Source of the DNA: Gari tellinella
Lineage: Eukaryota > Mollusca > Bivalvia > Cardiida > Psammobiidae
Reading direction: 5' to 3'
NCBI GenBank assembly: GCA_922989275.2
Contig: OV277874.1
Coordinates: 22,742,154-22,806,153, forward strand
DNA length: 64,000 nucleotides
In this document: positions 1 to 11,024 of the stretch, piece by piece
Numbering within the stretch: the stretch's first letter is position 1
Layout: the number at the start of each line of letters is the position of its first letter
Notes under the pieces: generated by a model
Seen by the model: only the letters and a program-made list of their open reading frames with translations
The model's database searches: none
Told to the model about the DNA's origin: nothing
Program-made: the position numbers and the translations under genes

Positions 1-174
1 ACAGGTCAGAAAAATCGAACAATATCAGCTTGTTAGAAAGAGATAAACTCGAGAATATGAGGTTCGCGTGTTGGAAGATATATTCGCGAAAACTACGACG
101 GCTTCTTGTTGTCAATCATAAAATATCCTGGCATTTCTGTTATCATACGTCAAGAATAATAACGTCAAGGGATA

Positions 175-421
175 TACAGTGGAGAAAACATTATTCTTTC
201 CCGTTTAAACGCAAACGCACGCGAACGCATTGCAATAAAACACAGAAAATGACCTATTGACACTCTTGGCCATTTATTATAATCTGAGTGGCAAACAGTT
301 TTGAGCCTGATTAGACGCCGAGTTACCCGGCGTCTGATCTGGCTCCAAACCGTATGCAATTAAACTAATAGTTTTAGCGTAAACGCGTTTGTTGGGAAAG
401 AATAACGTTTTCTCCACTGTA
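175..421 (+). mobile_element. Family A hairpin miniature element (MITE), older copy
   Basis: Family A definition: about 250 bp, flanked by TA, with terminal inverted repeats beginning CAGTGGAGAATCTGTTATTC. One arm carries repeated ACGCAAACG, the other AACGCGTTTA. The centre is a palindrome of about 60 bp whose left arm runs CAAACAGTTTGGAGCC, then GATCAGACGCC. No coding capacity; TA flanks and CAGTG ends suggest mobilisation by a Tc1/mariner-type transposase. In this copy both ends are readable but the left palindrome arm has mutated. Orientation is set so that the GTTTAAACGCAAACG arm comes first. Confidence 0.8.
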
Positions 422-509
422 CGGTGTCACCCTTATCTAGCAAAACCACCAACTGCTCAAAAAGGCCGTGTTTGACCTTACTGGGTACGGAGATAACCTC
501 TTCATCACA

Positions 510-812
510 TATCTCCCTTCCTACAGCAATTATCCCAATAGCGAGTCCTTACTAACAACAATACTTGTCGCTGTTCCCAAATAAAGACAAGTATGTCTTA
601 CACTTATTATAAACTACTCTAATAAGTTGCCATTTTGACAGAAATATAACGACTACTCACAAACAGCTGGAGTCCAAATCGTGACGCGGCATCAGATCTG
701 GATTCAATATGTTTGCAAGTGTAAGTCAGGTCGTAATTTTCCCTTCCTATAACAACACCCTCAGAGCATCACAAACAGTATTCGGATGTTCTTGTAAAGA
801 GAAAGCACTTTA
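510..812 (+). mobile_element. Family C hairpin element, degraded
   Basis: Family C definition: about 360 bp, TA-flanked, ends CAGTGCTCCCTCCCTACAAC, internal blocks TTGCCGCTGTTCCCC and GTCGTCTGCTG, and a central palindrome with CAGCTTGAATCC and GATCAGACGCC arms. This copy keeps CTTGTCGCTGTTCCC, CATTTTGACAG, the palindrome remnant at about 660-715 and a right end resembling GTAAAGAGAAAGCACT. Boundaries are approximate. Confidence 0.55.
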
Positions 813-821
813 CCAACTATT

Positions 822-1143
822 CTAGCTGTTAAAAACTGTTAGAATTCTCATTAGATGCCAGAAAATGCGACATCTGATAAATATAAAAATTGTTTTAGAA
901 CCGTTTACATATTTCAGTAGAAAACAATCGAAATTAATTAACTTAACAAATAAAGCTGATTTTGTTTAACATGCGCTATCATGACGTTTTAAATGTTTAC
1001 AAACGGACTTTGCCGTCATTGTGATGTCATAAGAGGAAATAAAAGAGCTAACAACAAACTGTTGTTAGCATAAACTTAGCTCCATCTGATCTGGATACAA
1101 AAATGTAAGAAACGTGTTATAAGAATTGGTCTGGAAAGTCTTG
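822..1143. other. No recognisable feature
   Basis: AT-rich sequence without a supportable ORF, clear terminal repeats or RNA gene. It separates a degraded family C copy from a family D copy. Confidence 0.5.
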
Positions 1144-1401
1144 TTAACCCTTTACCTGATAGCCTATTTCTAGTATTGAAGATAGGTGACTACTTAAAGC
1201 AGGTTGAAAGTAAAGCAGAATGCGCCTTAAGGCGCATTCTGCTTTACTTTCAGTCTGCGTTAAGCTATCATGTGCTAGAATGTAGAAAATATTCCTTAAA
1301 ATATATATTCATTACTGATCAAATTGGAACATTTTTCTTCAGCGGAGGAATAAGAATAAATCATATTCGCTAAAAGGCGCTTGTATGGGGGAAAAGGGTA
1401 A
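1144..1401 (-). mobile_element. Family D hairpin element (TTAA type)
   Basis: Family D definition: about 250 bp, flanked by TTAA, ends CCCTTTACCTGATAG, with a central palindrome whose arm reads AAAGCAGGTTGAAAGTAAAG then CAGAATGCGCC. TTAA plus CCCTTT ends resemble piggyBac-type termini (inference). This copy starts at a clear TTAA and has a near-perfect palindrome at about 1194-1262; the right end is diverged (AAAAGGGTAAA). Orientation is opposite to the copy at 26891. Confidence 0.75.
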
Positions 1402-1701
1402 ATGACCAACTAACATGTCGGTGTAGCGTTTCGTGATAAAGTGTCAATATTTGTGTAAATCTAATTCACTGGTTTAAGCCTCTTTAAAATGAGAATACTG
1501 TACGCTAAAACAAGAAGCAACACACAAAATGAATGCAACAACCCGAACGCAATGCACATTTTAAAACTTATAGACTTATAACAATATTAAGAGCTTGTCT
1601 CTATATACATGTATGTGGCAAAGAGTTGTGAACCTACTCAGACGCAAAATTACTCTTCTTCAGACTGATCTGATCCGGCACTGTATGCGATGGACATACA
1701 T

Positions 1702-1953
1702 GTACAGTGGAGAATGTATTATTCTCTCCCAATAAACGCGTTTTCGCTAAAAACTATAATTTCCCATACAAACAGTTTGGAGCCAGATCAGACGCCGGGT
1801 AACCCTGCGTCTGATCAGGCTCCAAACTGTTTGCCACCAAGATAAACATGAAATATCAGAATTGTCCAAAAGTTGTACTTTTCTACGTTTTAGTGCTTTG
1901 CGTTTGCGTACGTTTGCGTTTAAACGGGAAAGAATAACAGATTCTCCACTGTA
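1702..1953 (-). mobile_element. Family A hairpin MITE, well preserved
   Basis: TA-flanked, left end CAGTGGAGAATGTATTATTC, right end the matching GAATAACAGATTCTCCACTG. The central palindrome at about 1770-1832 has full-length arms and a GGGTAACCC apex carrying one mismatch. Confidence 0.9.
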
Positions 1954-1969
1954 ATAATTCAGCGAAAAT

Positions 1970-2526
1970 GCGTTTTTATTGATGCTTTTCGGTGGATTAC
2001 CACGAAATAGCAGTGGATTATCACTTGGTAATCCACTGCAGTGGATTATCACCAATCGCTTTTATTATGAATTTTCCCCGTAGGGCTCCCCAGGAATCGT
2101 AGTCAATCGTGTCTTATCGTTAAATTCCGGCAGTCCGATTTGTCGCGAACTACACACCGGAATAGCACGAATCCAAACTCGGGAGCAACGAAGTAATTCG
2201 GATGACGTCAAATCAATAAATAATTGACGTCATCGTACGGGAAACTGTTTCGAAAATGTGTTCGATATAAAGTTGGGGCTCAACACGGGGTAAATCATTT
2301 ACTTTCGCTTTCTCATTTGTCGAACAATTTCGTTTAAAAAGTGGCTTAAAAGCATAAATAAATAGAATAATTGTATTTTTTCAGTATAAGATCGAATTTA
2401 ATCCATTTCGTGAACATCAGACTGTTATATTTTCACTCGTGGCTTCGCCACTCGCGAAAATATAACGTCTGATGTTCACTCAATGGATTAAATTTCTATC
2501 TTATACTGAAAAAAACAATTATCCTC
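1970..2526 (+). repeat. Foldback repeat unit, copy 1 of a direct duplication
   Basis: Begins TGCTTTTCGGTGGATTAC and includes GAATCGTAGTCAATCGTGTC, a TGACGTCA-rich stretch and a large terminal foldback (about 2362-2524) whose arms read TTTTTCAGTATAAGATCGAA and its complement, with apex CTCGTGGCTTCGCCACTCG. The next 550 bases repeat the same order of blocks. No ORF of note. It may be a foldback transposon; family not recognised. Confidence 0.7.
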
Positions 2527-3081
2527 TATTTATTTATGCTTTTCGGTGGATTACTAGGAAATAGCAGTGGATTATCACTTGAAAAGTTCACTGTTTTAAG
2601 CACTGGGATTATCGTCGCGCGTGCTTCTTTTATGAGTTTTCCCCGTAGGACCCCCCCCCTCCCCAAGAATCGTAGTCAATCGTGTCTTATCGTTTCATTC
2701 CGGAAGTCCGTTTTGTCGCGAACCACTCAACGGAAGAACACGAATCGAAGATCGGAAGTAACGTCGTAATTCCGATGACGTCTAATCAATAATTCAGTGA
2801 CGTCATTGTACCGCCAACTGTCACGCACATGTGTTTGATATAAAAATTGGCCCTCAAAACGGGATAAATAATATACTTTCGCTTTCAATTGTCGAACAAT
2901 TTCGTTTAAAAAGTGGCTAAAAAGCATAAATAAATAGAATAACTGTATTTTTTCAGTTTAAGATTGAATTTAATCAATTTCGTGAACATCAGACTTTTAT
3001 ATTTTCACGCCTGGCTTCGTCTGATGTTCACTCAATGGATGAAATTTCGATCTTACTCTGAAAAAACCAGTTATCCTCTAT
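2527..3081 (+). repeat. Foldback repeat unit, copy 2 of a direct duplication
   Basis: Second copy of the unit at 1970-2526: TGCTTTTCGGTGGATTAC, GAATCGTAGTCAATCGTGTC, AACGGGATAAAT and the terminal foldback are in the same order. Its foldback (about 2938-3075) is shorter because part of the apex is missing: GCCTGGCTTCG runs directly into TCTGATGTTC. Confidence 0.7.
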
Positions 3082-3428
3082 ATTTGAAAGTAATAACAGG
3101 TTTCCTACTTTCATGCGTTTTCAGATCAGACCTCGTAATTTAAACAATACTGACAGACTGCAATTTAGTTGAAATAGGGGAAAAAGAGCACAATTGGCAA
3201 GTTCTCTAATTGGCATATGATAAAAAAATCACAATTTTCCGATATAATATTTGTACGCATTTTGATTTCTTGGCTTTCACAGAATCGGTTATTTTGTCAT
3301 TACTGAGAAGCCCGTAATCTGCTATGAGTCTAGTAATTTGCATGCCAATTTTTCTCCAAATGACGCATGTCAAATGATGTACGACAACACTTAGTATTTC
3401 ACAGTCGTGTTACAAATAGTGCTATTTC

Positions 3429-3680
3429 TACAGTAGAGAAAACGTTATTCTTTCACGTTTAAACGCAAACTAAACGCAAACGCAAACAGCTAGAATGTCG
3501 GAAATAACCATATTTGGACAATTCTAATTATTGCTTTTTTATCTGAGTGGCAAACATTTTGTAGCCTGATCAGACGCCGGGTTACCCGGCGTCTGATCTG
3601 CCTCCAAAATGTGTGTAATAGAAATAATAGTTAAAGCGTAAACGCGTTTATTTGGAAAGAATAACGTTTTCTCCACTGTA
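3429..3680 (+). mobile_element. Family A hairpin MITE
   Basis: Ends TACAGTAGAGAA and TTCTCCACTGTA. The central palindrome at about 3550-3612 has some mismatches. The ACGCAAACG arm carries an extra repeat. Confidence 0.8.
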
Positions 3681-3705
3681 ACAGCGAGGAAGATGATAAA
3701 GCTAT

Positions 3706-4022
3706 TCATACAGGGCTCTCTCCCTACAACGGCCTTCCGAACAACGATTAACTCCCTACAAGAACGATTGCCGCAATTCCCCAAACAAAATAAGTATGTC
3801 TAACGTTTTCACCGCTGCAATATTGTTTGTTTCTAATTGTCGTTTGCAGTTTATTCTCAAAGTTACGTATTGGACATTTTGACAGCGTCTTATCAGAGTT
3901 CAAACTTTCAGCAAATGTACTCTTAGAGTATTAATCGTCCCGCCCTATAACAATTATCTCCGAACAACACACACAATATTTATGTCCCATAGGTGTTGTT
4001 GTAGAGAGGAAGCACTGCATTA
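3706..4022 (+). mobile_element. Family C hairpin element, degraded
   Basis: Left end resembles CTCTCTCCCTACAACGGCC, followed by GATTGCCGCAATTCCCC; right end GTTGTTGTAGAGAGGAAGCA. The central palindrome is largely lost. Confidence 0.65.
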
Positions 4023-4235
4023 TAAATTTACATAAATTACCAAAACTGTTTAGCATTTTGCTCTAACGGAACAGGAATAAATATCAACTAGTTATGACCA
4101 TCTCGCAAACTTTTTCTTACACTTATAACACGTCCTGTTACCGGTTTTTTTAATTAGATGCTTTTCTTAGACAATGGTGAGTTATCTGTCATAAAAACAC
4201 GCTTAAACGATGTTTACAATCAAATCCAATACAAA

Positions 4236-4546
4236 ATTCCCTCCCCACAACAGCCATGTGAACATGGATTTCCTCCTTATAACAACGCTTGTCCATTATA
4301 TCCATTATTTTGACGGCTGCAATATCGTCTGTTTAAATTATCGTCTGCAGTTTTTCTCAAAGTCACTTGTTTAATATTTTAAGAAAGAAAATAATGACGA
4401 GGGAAAAATAGTTTGAATTCAGATCAGACTCCGCGGCATCTGATCTGCAGTCAAACTGTTTTCAAATATAAGCCAATGCCCCTCCCTATAACATACATAC
4501 TCCTTTGTCCCCTCTAGTTGTTGTTGTAGAGAGGGAACAATGTACT
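4236..4546 (+). mobile_element. Family C hairpin element
   Basis: CCCTCCCCACAAC left end, GTCTGCAGTTTTTCTCAAAG internal block, palindrome at about 4412-4462 (AGATCAGACTCCGCGGC apex) and right end TTGTTGTAGAGAGGGA. Confidence 0.65.
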
Positions 4547-4575
4547 CCCTCATACTTTTAACGACAGCCACACTT

Positions 4576-5169
4576 TACACTCAGTACAAAAAGAAACGCA
4601 CATTGTGCTCAGGCGCAGATTAAGAGACTTTTTTAAGATACTAAGACCATATCTCAAGATCAATTTGCGTTATCAATCTGCCACAAGTTTAGAAAAACAT
4701 ATACTTAAAATTACTGTGCTGTATTTTAACCCTTTCACTCTGAATGATGTCAAAAGGCGCGTTTTCAAACAGTTTGGTTCCTGATCAGACGCCGCGTAAC
4801 GCGGCGTCTGATCAGGATCTAAACTGTTTGACACTCGTATATATATACTTTAAGTCATACTACTTTGAATCTTACTTTGAAACGATCTTGCAAACAACAA
4901 AATTGAAGCAGACGACAATGAAACGGTGGTGGGATAAAAATCTCACGATTAATTTGGCAGCGAAAGAGTTAACTAGTGCCTGTTGAAAACACCGCACCGA
5001 TTTGTACAGGTTATGATGATAACAATTCAATGATAAACCTCCCATTTTCAACATTGATAGCCCAATACGGAACTACTGACTGTAATACAAAGATTATTTC
5101 CCAAATATGTTCCTTCTACATACAGATAGTATGGTAATAAAAGTGTGCGTTTCTTTTTGCACTGAGTGT
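4576..5169. mobile_element. Family G element, interrupted by a family B MITE
   Basis: Family G definition: TA-flanked, inverted ends ACACTCAGTGCAAAAAGAAA then CGCAC, with subterminal GTGCTCAGGCGCAGAT. Both ends are present here (4576 and about 5145-5169). A family B copy with its own TTAA sites lies inside, so B inserted after G. There is no ORF of substance. The AAAAAGAAACGCA block also occurs in the ends of the Tc1-like relic at 57423-58295. Confidence 0.75.
4726..4972 (+). mobile_element. Family B hairpin MITE (TTAA type), intact
   Basis: Family B definition: about 245 bp, TTAA at both ends, ends CCCTTTCACTC and (A)AAGGG, central palindrome with arms CAAACAGTTTGGATCC and GATCAGACGCC, then CACTCGT, AAAATTGAAGCAGACGACAA and GGTAAAAATCTCACG. 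Here both TTAA sites and a nearly perfect palindrome (about 4768-4829) are present. Nested in family G. Confidence 0.9.
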
Positions 5170-5223
5170 GCGTGCTATTTCATTACGGGTAATACTGTTA
5201 TAACACTTAATACTGGGCCAGTC

Positions 5224-5302
5224 AGGCCTGCACAAACACTAATGACCCTGATCAGACTTCTATTGAATGAACAGTCTGATCAGGGTCTACACTATTTGCC
5301 AT
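5224..5302. repeat. Isolated hairpin with the shared core layout
   Basis: Imperfect palindrome: CACTAATGACCCTGAT, CAGA, then the complement ending TACACTATTTGCC. It keeps the spacing CAN-N13-CAGA seen in families A-E but no recognisable terminal repeats surround it. Probably a relic related to family E. Confidence 0.55.
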
Positions 5303-5514
5303 TAGGCGTGCATCTTCCTGGCGAATTATTGTGTGATGAAGGCATATAATTGATATTTGTTTATGACAGTTAGTATATATATACATTGTGTCAAATTACG
5401 TTAGACTTTGTTTAGTAATAACGTATTTTGCCATTATATGGCACATGAACAACATCTTATAATACGGTGCATTTTAGATATTGGTTATTAAACCTCAATG
5501 TGCTAATCGCGACA

Positions 5515-5700
5515 TGGCTAACATTTGCAAACAGTTCGATTCAGATCAGACACCTCGTAACGCGGTGTCTGATTTGGAGAAAAAATGTTTGTCACTCATA
5601 TTTTACATTTCTTCAGTTAAAATAATTAAAACAAATTTCTATTTTATTTGTAGACGATATATTTGAGGCAGACGACAATTCAGCATGATAAGTGTTAATG
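5515..5700 (+). mobile_element. Family B element relic
   Basis: Palindrome remnant TTGCAAACAGTTCGATTC ... GATCAGACACC, followed by GTCACTC and GAGGCAGACGACAATT as in other B copies. No clear TTAA at either end. Confidence 0.6.
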
Positions 5701-6080
5701 ATCGAATACATCCGAAGACCGTCCATATTCACGGCGCGACTCCTGTGACAACATATTAAACTGTTGATTAATAAAATAGAAAATTTAATGTATTTTTCTA
5801 GTCAATTGTACCAAAGCATGTAACCAGTACCGAGGAGTTAATATATAAGATACATCTTAATGTAATTATGACAAATATGTATATGTCATACCGTTGTTTG
5901 AGCATTGTAACTATTGTAAATACCTTTTGCTTGATATGTAAGTTTAATTGTTGATTTGTGAACACGATTCTATGAAGGCCCATTGGTAATATTCCCATTC
6001 TCACCAGTTAATGTACTTATGTACAACATACCAGATGACACGAGCGCTGAATAACATTTAGTCTAGTTGTTTATATTTCG

Positions 6081-6372
6081 TACAGTGGAGAATCTGTTAT
6101 TCTTTCCCAATAATTGCGTTTACGCTAAAACTATTATTTTCTCTGCAAACAGTTTGGAGCCAGATCAGACGCCGGGTAACCCGGCGTCTGATCAGGCTCC
6201 AAACTGTTTGCCACCAAGATAAACAAGAATTATCAGAATTGTCCAAAAGTTGTTCTTTTCTACGTTTTAGCGCTTTGCGTTTGCGTACGTTTGCGTTTAA
6301 ACGGGAAAGAATAACATATTCTCCACTGTATGACGTCACCAATGACGTAAGAATAACAGATTTTCCACTGTA
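6081..6372 (-). mobile_element. Family A composite with an extra third terminus
   Basis: A complete family A copy (6081-6330, palindrome about 6148-6210) is followed directly by TGACGTCACCAATGACGT and a second right terminus (AGAATAACAGATTTTCCACT). The whole is 292 bp. The same compound arrangement and length occurs at 43223-43514 with unrelated flanks. Confidence 0.85.
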
Positions 6373-6619
6373 TGCGAGGAAGGAGAGGAACATTGCAGAG
6401 AGGAAAATAAACACTCGGTTGTATTTTGACAATTGATATTCTGAATAAATTATGCGTATTGATGATGATTGCGGTGCACAGAATATTGCACTAATATTCA
6501 CAGGAAAGCATTTCAAAATAATGCATTGCTTTGCTGAAGCATTAACTACGAAGTTTTTGCTAAATAATTTGTCAAATATTATCAAAGTGGAATACGTTAG
6601 CCTACTTTCTCTCAACTAA

Positions 6620-7456
6620 GCCAACATATTTTTAAACTATTTAAACTATTTAAATCTAAATTAGACGTAGAGAGGGCTCAAGATAAGAGGGGGTTCACTT
6701 AACAAATCTAACACTTTTTCACTTATTTCAACACCAAATCCTATTGTGTTACTACTCGAAGAGACACCATAGGGTTTAATGTAGAAATAAAGATTTTATT
6801 GTTTGAAAAAATCCCCTTATCTGGAGTACTTCGAATATTATCAGCAACAGTCGGGTTTGTTTAGACTGTCTAAATTTTGAACTTTGACAATACATTCCAA
6901 AGGCGTTATATTTTTGGAATATTTAGCCTGATTATCGGGATAAGATGGATGCTTTACGAAAAAGAAACCAACAAGTCGACAAAATGCCTTATTCATGTTA
7001 ATTTAGTCTCCTTTACGTGACATTTTGCGCAACGAAATTAAAATCATAGCATATTTCCGTGACGTTTCATGGTCAAAAGATGTAAATAATGGATGCGGGA
7101 TCTTTACAAATTTGGTTTTTAATTGTCATATTAAATTTTATCGGAAGATACCTAAAACGACTGTAAATATTAATCATTAACATGCGACTCAACGGTCTGT
7201 TCAAACCTTTGGAGAAATTGCATAATATACCCTGATTCCATTTTAGGTTTCAGTGAAATCCATTCCATTTTTATGACCACATTTGACAGCTTCTTAAACG
7301 TAAATGCATTATTAATGATACTGAATGATCGGATGTGTAAATTGTAAACTGATTACGGATGTTGTCTAATGTGAGAACAATTACTGGTTCCCGTATTATC
7401 TCGCATTGCAATGGTTATGGTGTCAGGTTTTTGAGATTAATGCAATAACACGTCCG
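6620..7456. other. No recognisable feature
   Basis: AT-rich DNA with no supportable ORF or clear terminal repeats. The word GTAAACTGATTACGGA occurs here at about 7344 and again near 13738, hinting at an old dispersed repeat. Confidence 0.45.
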
Positions 7457-7706
7457 TACAGTGGAGAATCTGTTATTCTTTCCCGTTTAAACGCAAACGT
7501 ACGCAAACGCAAAGCACTAAAACGTAGAAAAGTACAACTTTTTGACAATTCTGATAATTCATGTTTATCTTGGTGGCAAACAGTTTGGAGCCTGATCAGA
7601 CGCCGGGTTACCCGGCGTCTGATCTGGCTCCAAACTGTTTGCACTGTAAATAATAGTTTTATCGTAAACGCGTTTATTGGGAATGAATAACAGTTTCTCC
7701 ACTGTA
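7457..7706 (+). mobile_element. Family A hairpin MITE, intact
   Basis: TA-flanked, both termini and a nearly perfect palindrome (about 7577-7640, apex GGGTTACCC). Very similar to the copies at 44389, 51053 and 61201, so a recent insertion. Confidence 0.92.
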
Positions 7707-7929
7707 CATGTAATAAGAAGCTGAAAACCATAGCTGATATATTTATCGAGTGTTTGACAATTCGGCGAATGCATAAACGACATTTTCATTTCCAATATTA
7801 CATTGATATTTCAAGTTGGACAAATAGGACACGTTGTGGAATTTCTTGAGCAAGAAAAGTCATCGTGGGGTTTAATACTTTTAGAAAATGTATACTCCGT
7901 TGCGACATAGAGTACAATTTGGAAGAAAA

Positions 7930-8302
7930 TACAGTGAAACCCCTCTAAACCGGACATGTGTGGGGACAACAAAAATGTCCGGTTTAAAGGGGTTTCCGGT
8001 TTAGAGGGGTTTTAACTTGTTTCTAGTATGGAAGTTAGTTGACCACTTAAAGAAGGTTGAAAGTAAAGCAGAATGCGCCTTAAGGCGCATTCTGCTTTAC
8101 TTTCAACCGGCTTTAAGCTATCATCTGCTAGAATGTAAAAACTATTTTCTTAGTGTAAGAAAAAACCAATGACGTAATAAGGCGTGTTAATGGCGAAATG
8201 GGTAAAAATAAAAAAAAGGATTGGAAACGGGACCAAAGCTTTTGTCCGGTTTAGAGAGGATTCCGGTATTTAGAGGTTCCGGTTTAGAGGTGTTTCACTG
8301 TA
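7930..8302. mobile_element. Family F element (CCGGTTTAGAGGGG ends), interrupted by family D
   Basis: Ends TACAGTGAAACCCCTCTAAA and CTCTAAACCGG...GTTTCACTGTA (imperfect inverted repeat, TA flanks), with repeated CCGGTTTA(G/A)AGG words inside. A family D sequence occupies 8010-8206. A half copy of F is at 26743. Confidence 0.75.
8010..8206 (-). mobile_element. Family D element nested in family F
   Basis: Perfect central palindrome at about 8049-8115 (AAGGTTGAAAGTAAAG then CAGAATGCGCC, apex TTAAGG). The flanks GTTTCTAGTATGGAAG and TTAATGGCGAAATGGGTAAA match family D but the distal TTAA ends have decayed. Confidence 0.75.
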
Positions 8303-8687
8303 TATTCACTTTCGTTCGAATGAAACTAAGTAGGCGCACATTTCAATATAATTATATGAGCCGTGTCATCAAAAATCTGTTCCACTACCTTGCATTGTGT
8401 TCCGTCTACATTGCAAAATATCGTATATAAAACAGCTACATAAAATGCTTTAGATCAAACTGTGGCATTATCTTGCATTATAATGATCAATCTAAAAGCA
8501 CCATTAAGACATGTCACTTAGAATCTTAGTTTTTTACAAGATTCAAGATTGTATTCGTATCGAACCAGAAGGTCGAAGACCTATGTGGCAACATTTACAT
8601 AATGATATGACGGACAAAGTCACAAACACAAATTCAAATAGATAAATAAATAGGCATACAAAGCTTTTTCTCAATCACAAAACCATG

Positions 8688-9527
8688 TACAGTCAAAGGA
8701 CATAATTATTCGCCACCCGACGAAATTTTGACATTTTTTCCACACATATTTTACATTACTGGCGATGCCACAAAATTGTCGAACACCAAATTGCACAATA
8801 GTGTAGAGCAGTTTAAAGGCTAGGGTGTTGACTTTTCAAATATAGATCTATTCTCAGCTGTTCGGACCCAGAACATCAGTTTCTGTTGCTAGGCAACTTT
8901 AGAATATAAATGAAAAAAGTCGACTCGTTCCGCTAAACTGGTTGCTATGGAAATATTTGGGACAAATATCTAGAATTGAAGAACGTTTTAATTTAAAAAC
9001 ATGTTTTCCCATACAGTATAACGCTTTCAAACGAAAATTAAAGAAAGTTACAGAAAGTGTTAATGTTCAAGTTTACTAACATGCGATAAATGCTAAAATT
9101 AACATGGGAGTCTATGGGAAATCAAATTTACCGACTGAATTTTAGAACTGTGTGGCTAAACATGAAGTAACAGAGCTTTAGAATGACATTTTCTTATTTT
9201 ACTTTTAATCGCACATGTAAGGTGTTCGTCAATCGGGTGAAGTTTTAAATAGTTTTCATCTATTGTTACCATGGCAACCATATACTGTGCACATGGTTCA
9301 TTTTTTGCATGTACGTTCTAAAATTACCTAGCAACAAGAACCAAAGAATCACATGCTCCATTCTAGACTAGAAAACATTTTACGGATCTTTGCTCCAACT
9401 CTTAAAAACCAAACAGAAGTACATTGAATGTTTGCTAGAGTTTTAATTCTAATAAACAGTTGAGAAAGACTGATAAAAATAACCAACTTTTTCGCAGGGT
9501 GGCGAATAATTATGTCCCATGACTGTA
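8688..9527. mobile_element. Family L non-autonomous TA element, 840 bp
   Basis: Inverted termini of about 38 bp: TACAGTCAAAGGACATAATT then ATTCGCCACCC on the left, and the complement GGGTGGCGAATAATTATGTC then CCATGACTGTA on the right. TA flanks fit Tc1/mariner-type mobility. The interior has no significant ORF and no large palindrome, unlike the hairpin families. Confidence 0.85.
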
Positions 9528-10544
9528 TGTCTTATGTAGACTAAGTACATGCAGCATTTGCGCAAATACTTAGGAACAGTGCCTATACTTGAGGCACGTG
9601 ACTAAAGACAATCTGCCCCATGTTAGACAAAATATCCTCCTTAAAAGGCGACATTACCACTGGTTCATTTCAATTACTGCAAACAAATACATAATGTGTA
9701 AATAATATGATAACTAATCAGCGCCGTAAATCAAACCTACATACTAGGTTTCATTTATGTTCGACCACCAGTTATAAGTTTGACTAATTCTTTAGTAAGC
9801 TTTTGAAATAGCAGATACAACGCACCCAGTGTACGTGTAAACACGCTTTAGGATAGAAAACCATACACTGTAATAGCCTCTTTGACATATTCTACATCCT
9901 TTTTTCTACTCTGTCCATAATGTTCTCTCTACTGTACACTGCGTACAATAAACACAGCAATTCGTATCTCTTGCTGGCTTTAGGAATTGTTGAGTACGAT
10001 ACTCATCCCTTTTAAAGTGTTAGAATGTTCCAAACGAAAGATAACTCGAATAAGTCAGAAGAAAACACTAATAGCTATAATCAGCCTCTGCCTTCGGTTG
10101 ACTGCTATATTAAGCGCGAAATACCAATGTTCATCCCACTGTTAATGCTTATATTAACGTGCACTAGACCTTTTCTAATCGGGTAATAATTGGTTTCCCA
10201 CGGCCTATATGTATATGCCTTATTAGAAGTTAATTGCAATATGAAAAACAAGTTGCACTACATATGAAATCGCACAAACCAAATACCGGAGTAATTAAAA
10301 ACAAATTGATTTACTAATTATAATTCTCGATGAAAGATGACAATACTTTTTTCAGTAGCATAAATATGATTAACGTTACATAAAAACATGTATTTCACGC
10401 TCATAATAACTTTACGGTTAATAGAGAATGGACTATATTGACAAACCTAATCCTTGGTACTGACAGCCAAGTTTCCAAAAAAGCGCGTTTATGGTCAAAC
10501 GTATGTCAATGGTAAACTGTTTGAAGTCCGGTCATACGACGTAT
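9528..10544. other. No recognisable feature
   Basis: About 1 kb of AT-rich DNA without a credible ORF, RNA gene or obvious terminal repeats. A family B/A-like fragment (TGTCAATGGTAAACTGTTTG ... GTATAGTGGAGAATACGTTA) begins near 10505. Confidence 0.45.
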
Positions 10545-10925
10545 AGTGGAGAATACGTTATTATTTATGCTTTTCGGGGGATAACTGGGAAATACAATCA
10601 TGACTATCTCTTGATAATCTCACTGTTTCAACAGTGGGACTATCGTCACGCGTGCTACTATTACATATAATCTATTAGACCGATATTACCCCCTCTGCCA
10701 AGAGCTAAAAGGAAGGCATGTCAGTGGTTTTGATCCTATACAAAGAATGAGATTAGCCAAATTCATCTTTCTGAAATCATTTTCATCTCATCTCATCATC
10801 CTTCATCATTCATCGGTGCTATTTGACCTATATTTGACCACAGTGTCGTAAAACTCAACTTATCCATAAACCCATCAATTGTCAAACGATTTAGTTCCAA
10901 AATTGGTTTAAAAGCATAAAACTAC
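10545..10925 (+). repeat. Fragment of the 1970-3081 foldback unit
   Basis: A family A-like left end (AGTGGAGAATACGTTATT) runs directly into ATGCTTTTCGGGGGATAACT and then CGTCACGCGTGCTACTATTA, matching the start of the duplicated unit at 1970/2527. The rest diverges, and the terminal foldback is missing. Confidence 0.55.
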
Positions 10926-10930
10926 GTTTT

Positions 10931-10962
10931 TATGCCCCCAGAATCTACGATTCGGGGGCATA
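10931..10962. repeat. Terminal hairpin of the pearl-like element
   Basis: Arms TATGCCCCC and GGGGGCATA with inner GAATC/GATTC and a 3-base loop. Its position beside the element edge fits a Helitron-type 3' hairpin (inference). Confidence 0.75.
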
Positions 10963-10986
10963 TAATTTTTGTCATGTCTGTTGGTT

Positions 10987-11014
10987 TGTCCGTCCGTCCG
11001 TCCGTCCGTCCGCG
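10987..11014. repeat. (CCGT)n tetranucleotide microsatellite
   Basis: Six or so uninterrupted GTCC/CCGT units. Further imperfect units occur at 11168-11195, on the other side of a MITE insertion, showing that the original tract was longer and has been split. Confidence 0.9.
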
Positions 11015-11024
11015 CCACTAAAGT

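Noticed and set aside
3180..3360. Possible inverted pair GAGAAAAATTGGCA / AATTGGCA-type words as an element
   Set aside because: The match is short and imperfect and no target duplication was found.
6097..6615. 172-codon minus-strand ORF
   Set aside because: It runs through the family A composite into unassigned DNA; no domain and no conservation expected outside the MITE.
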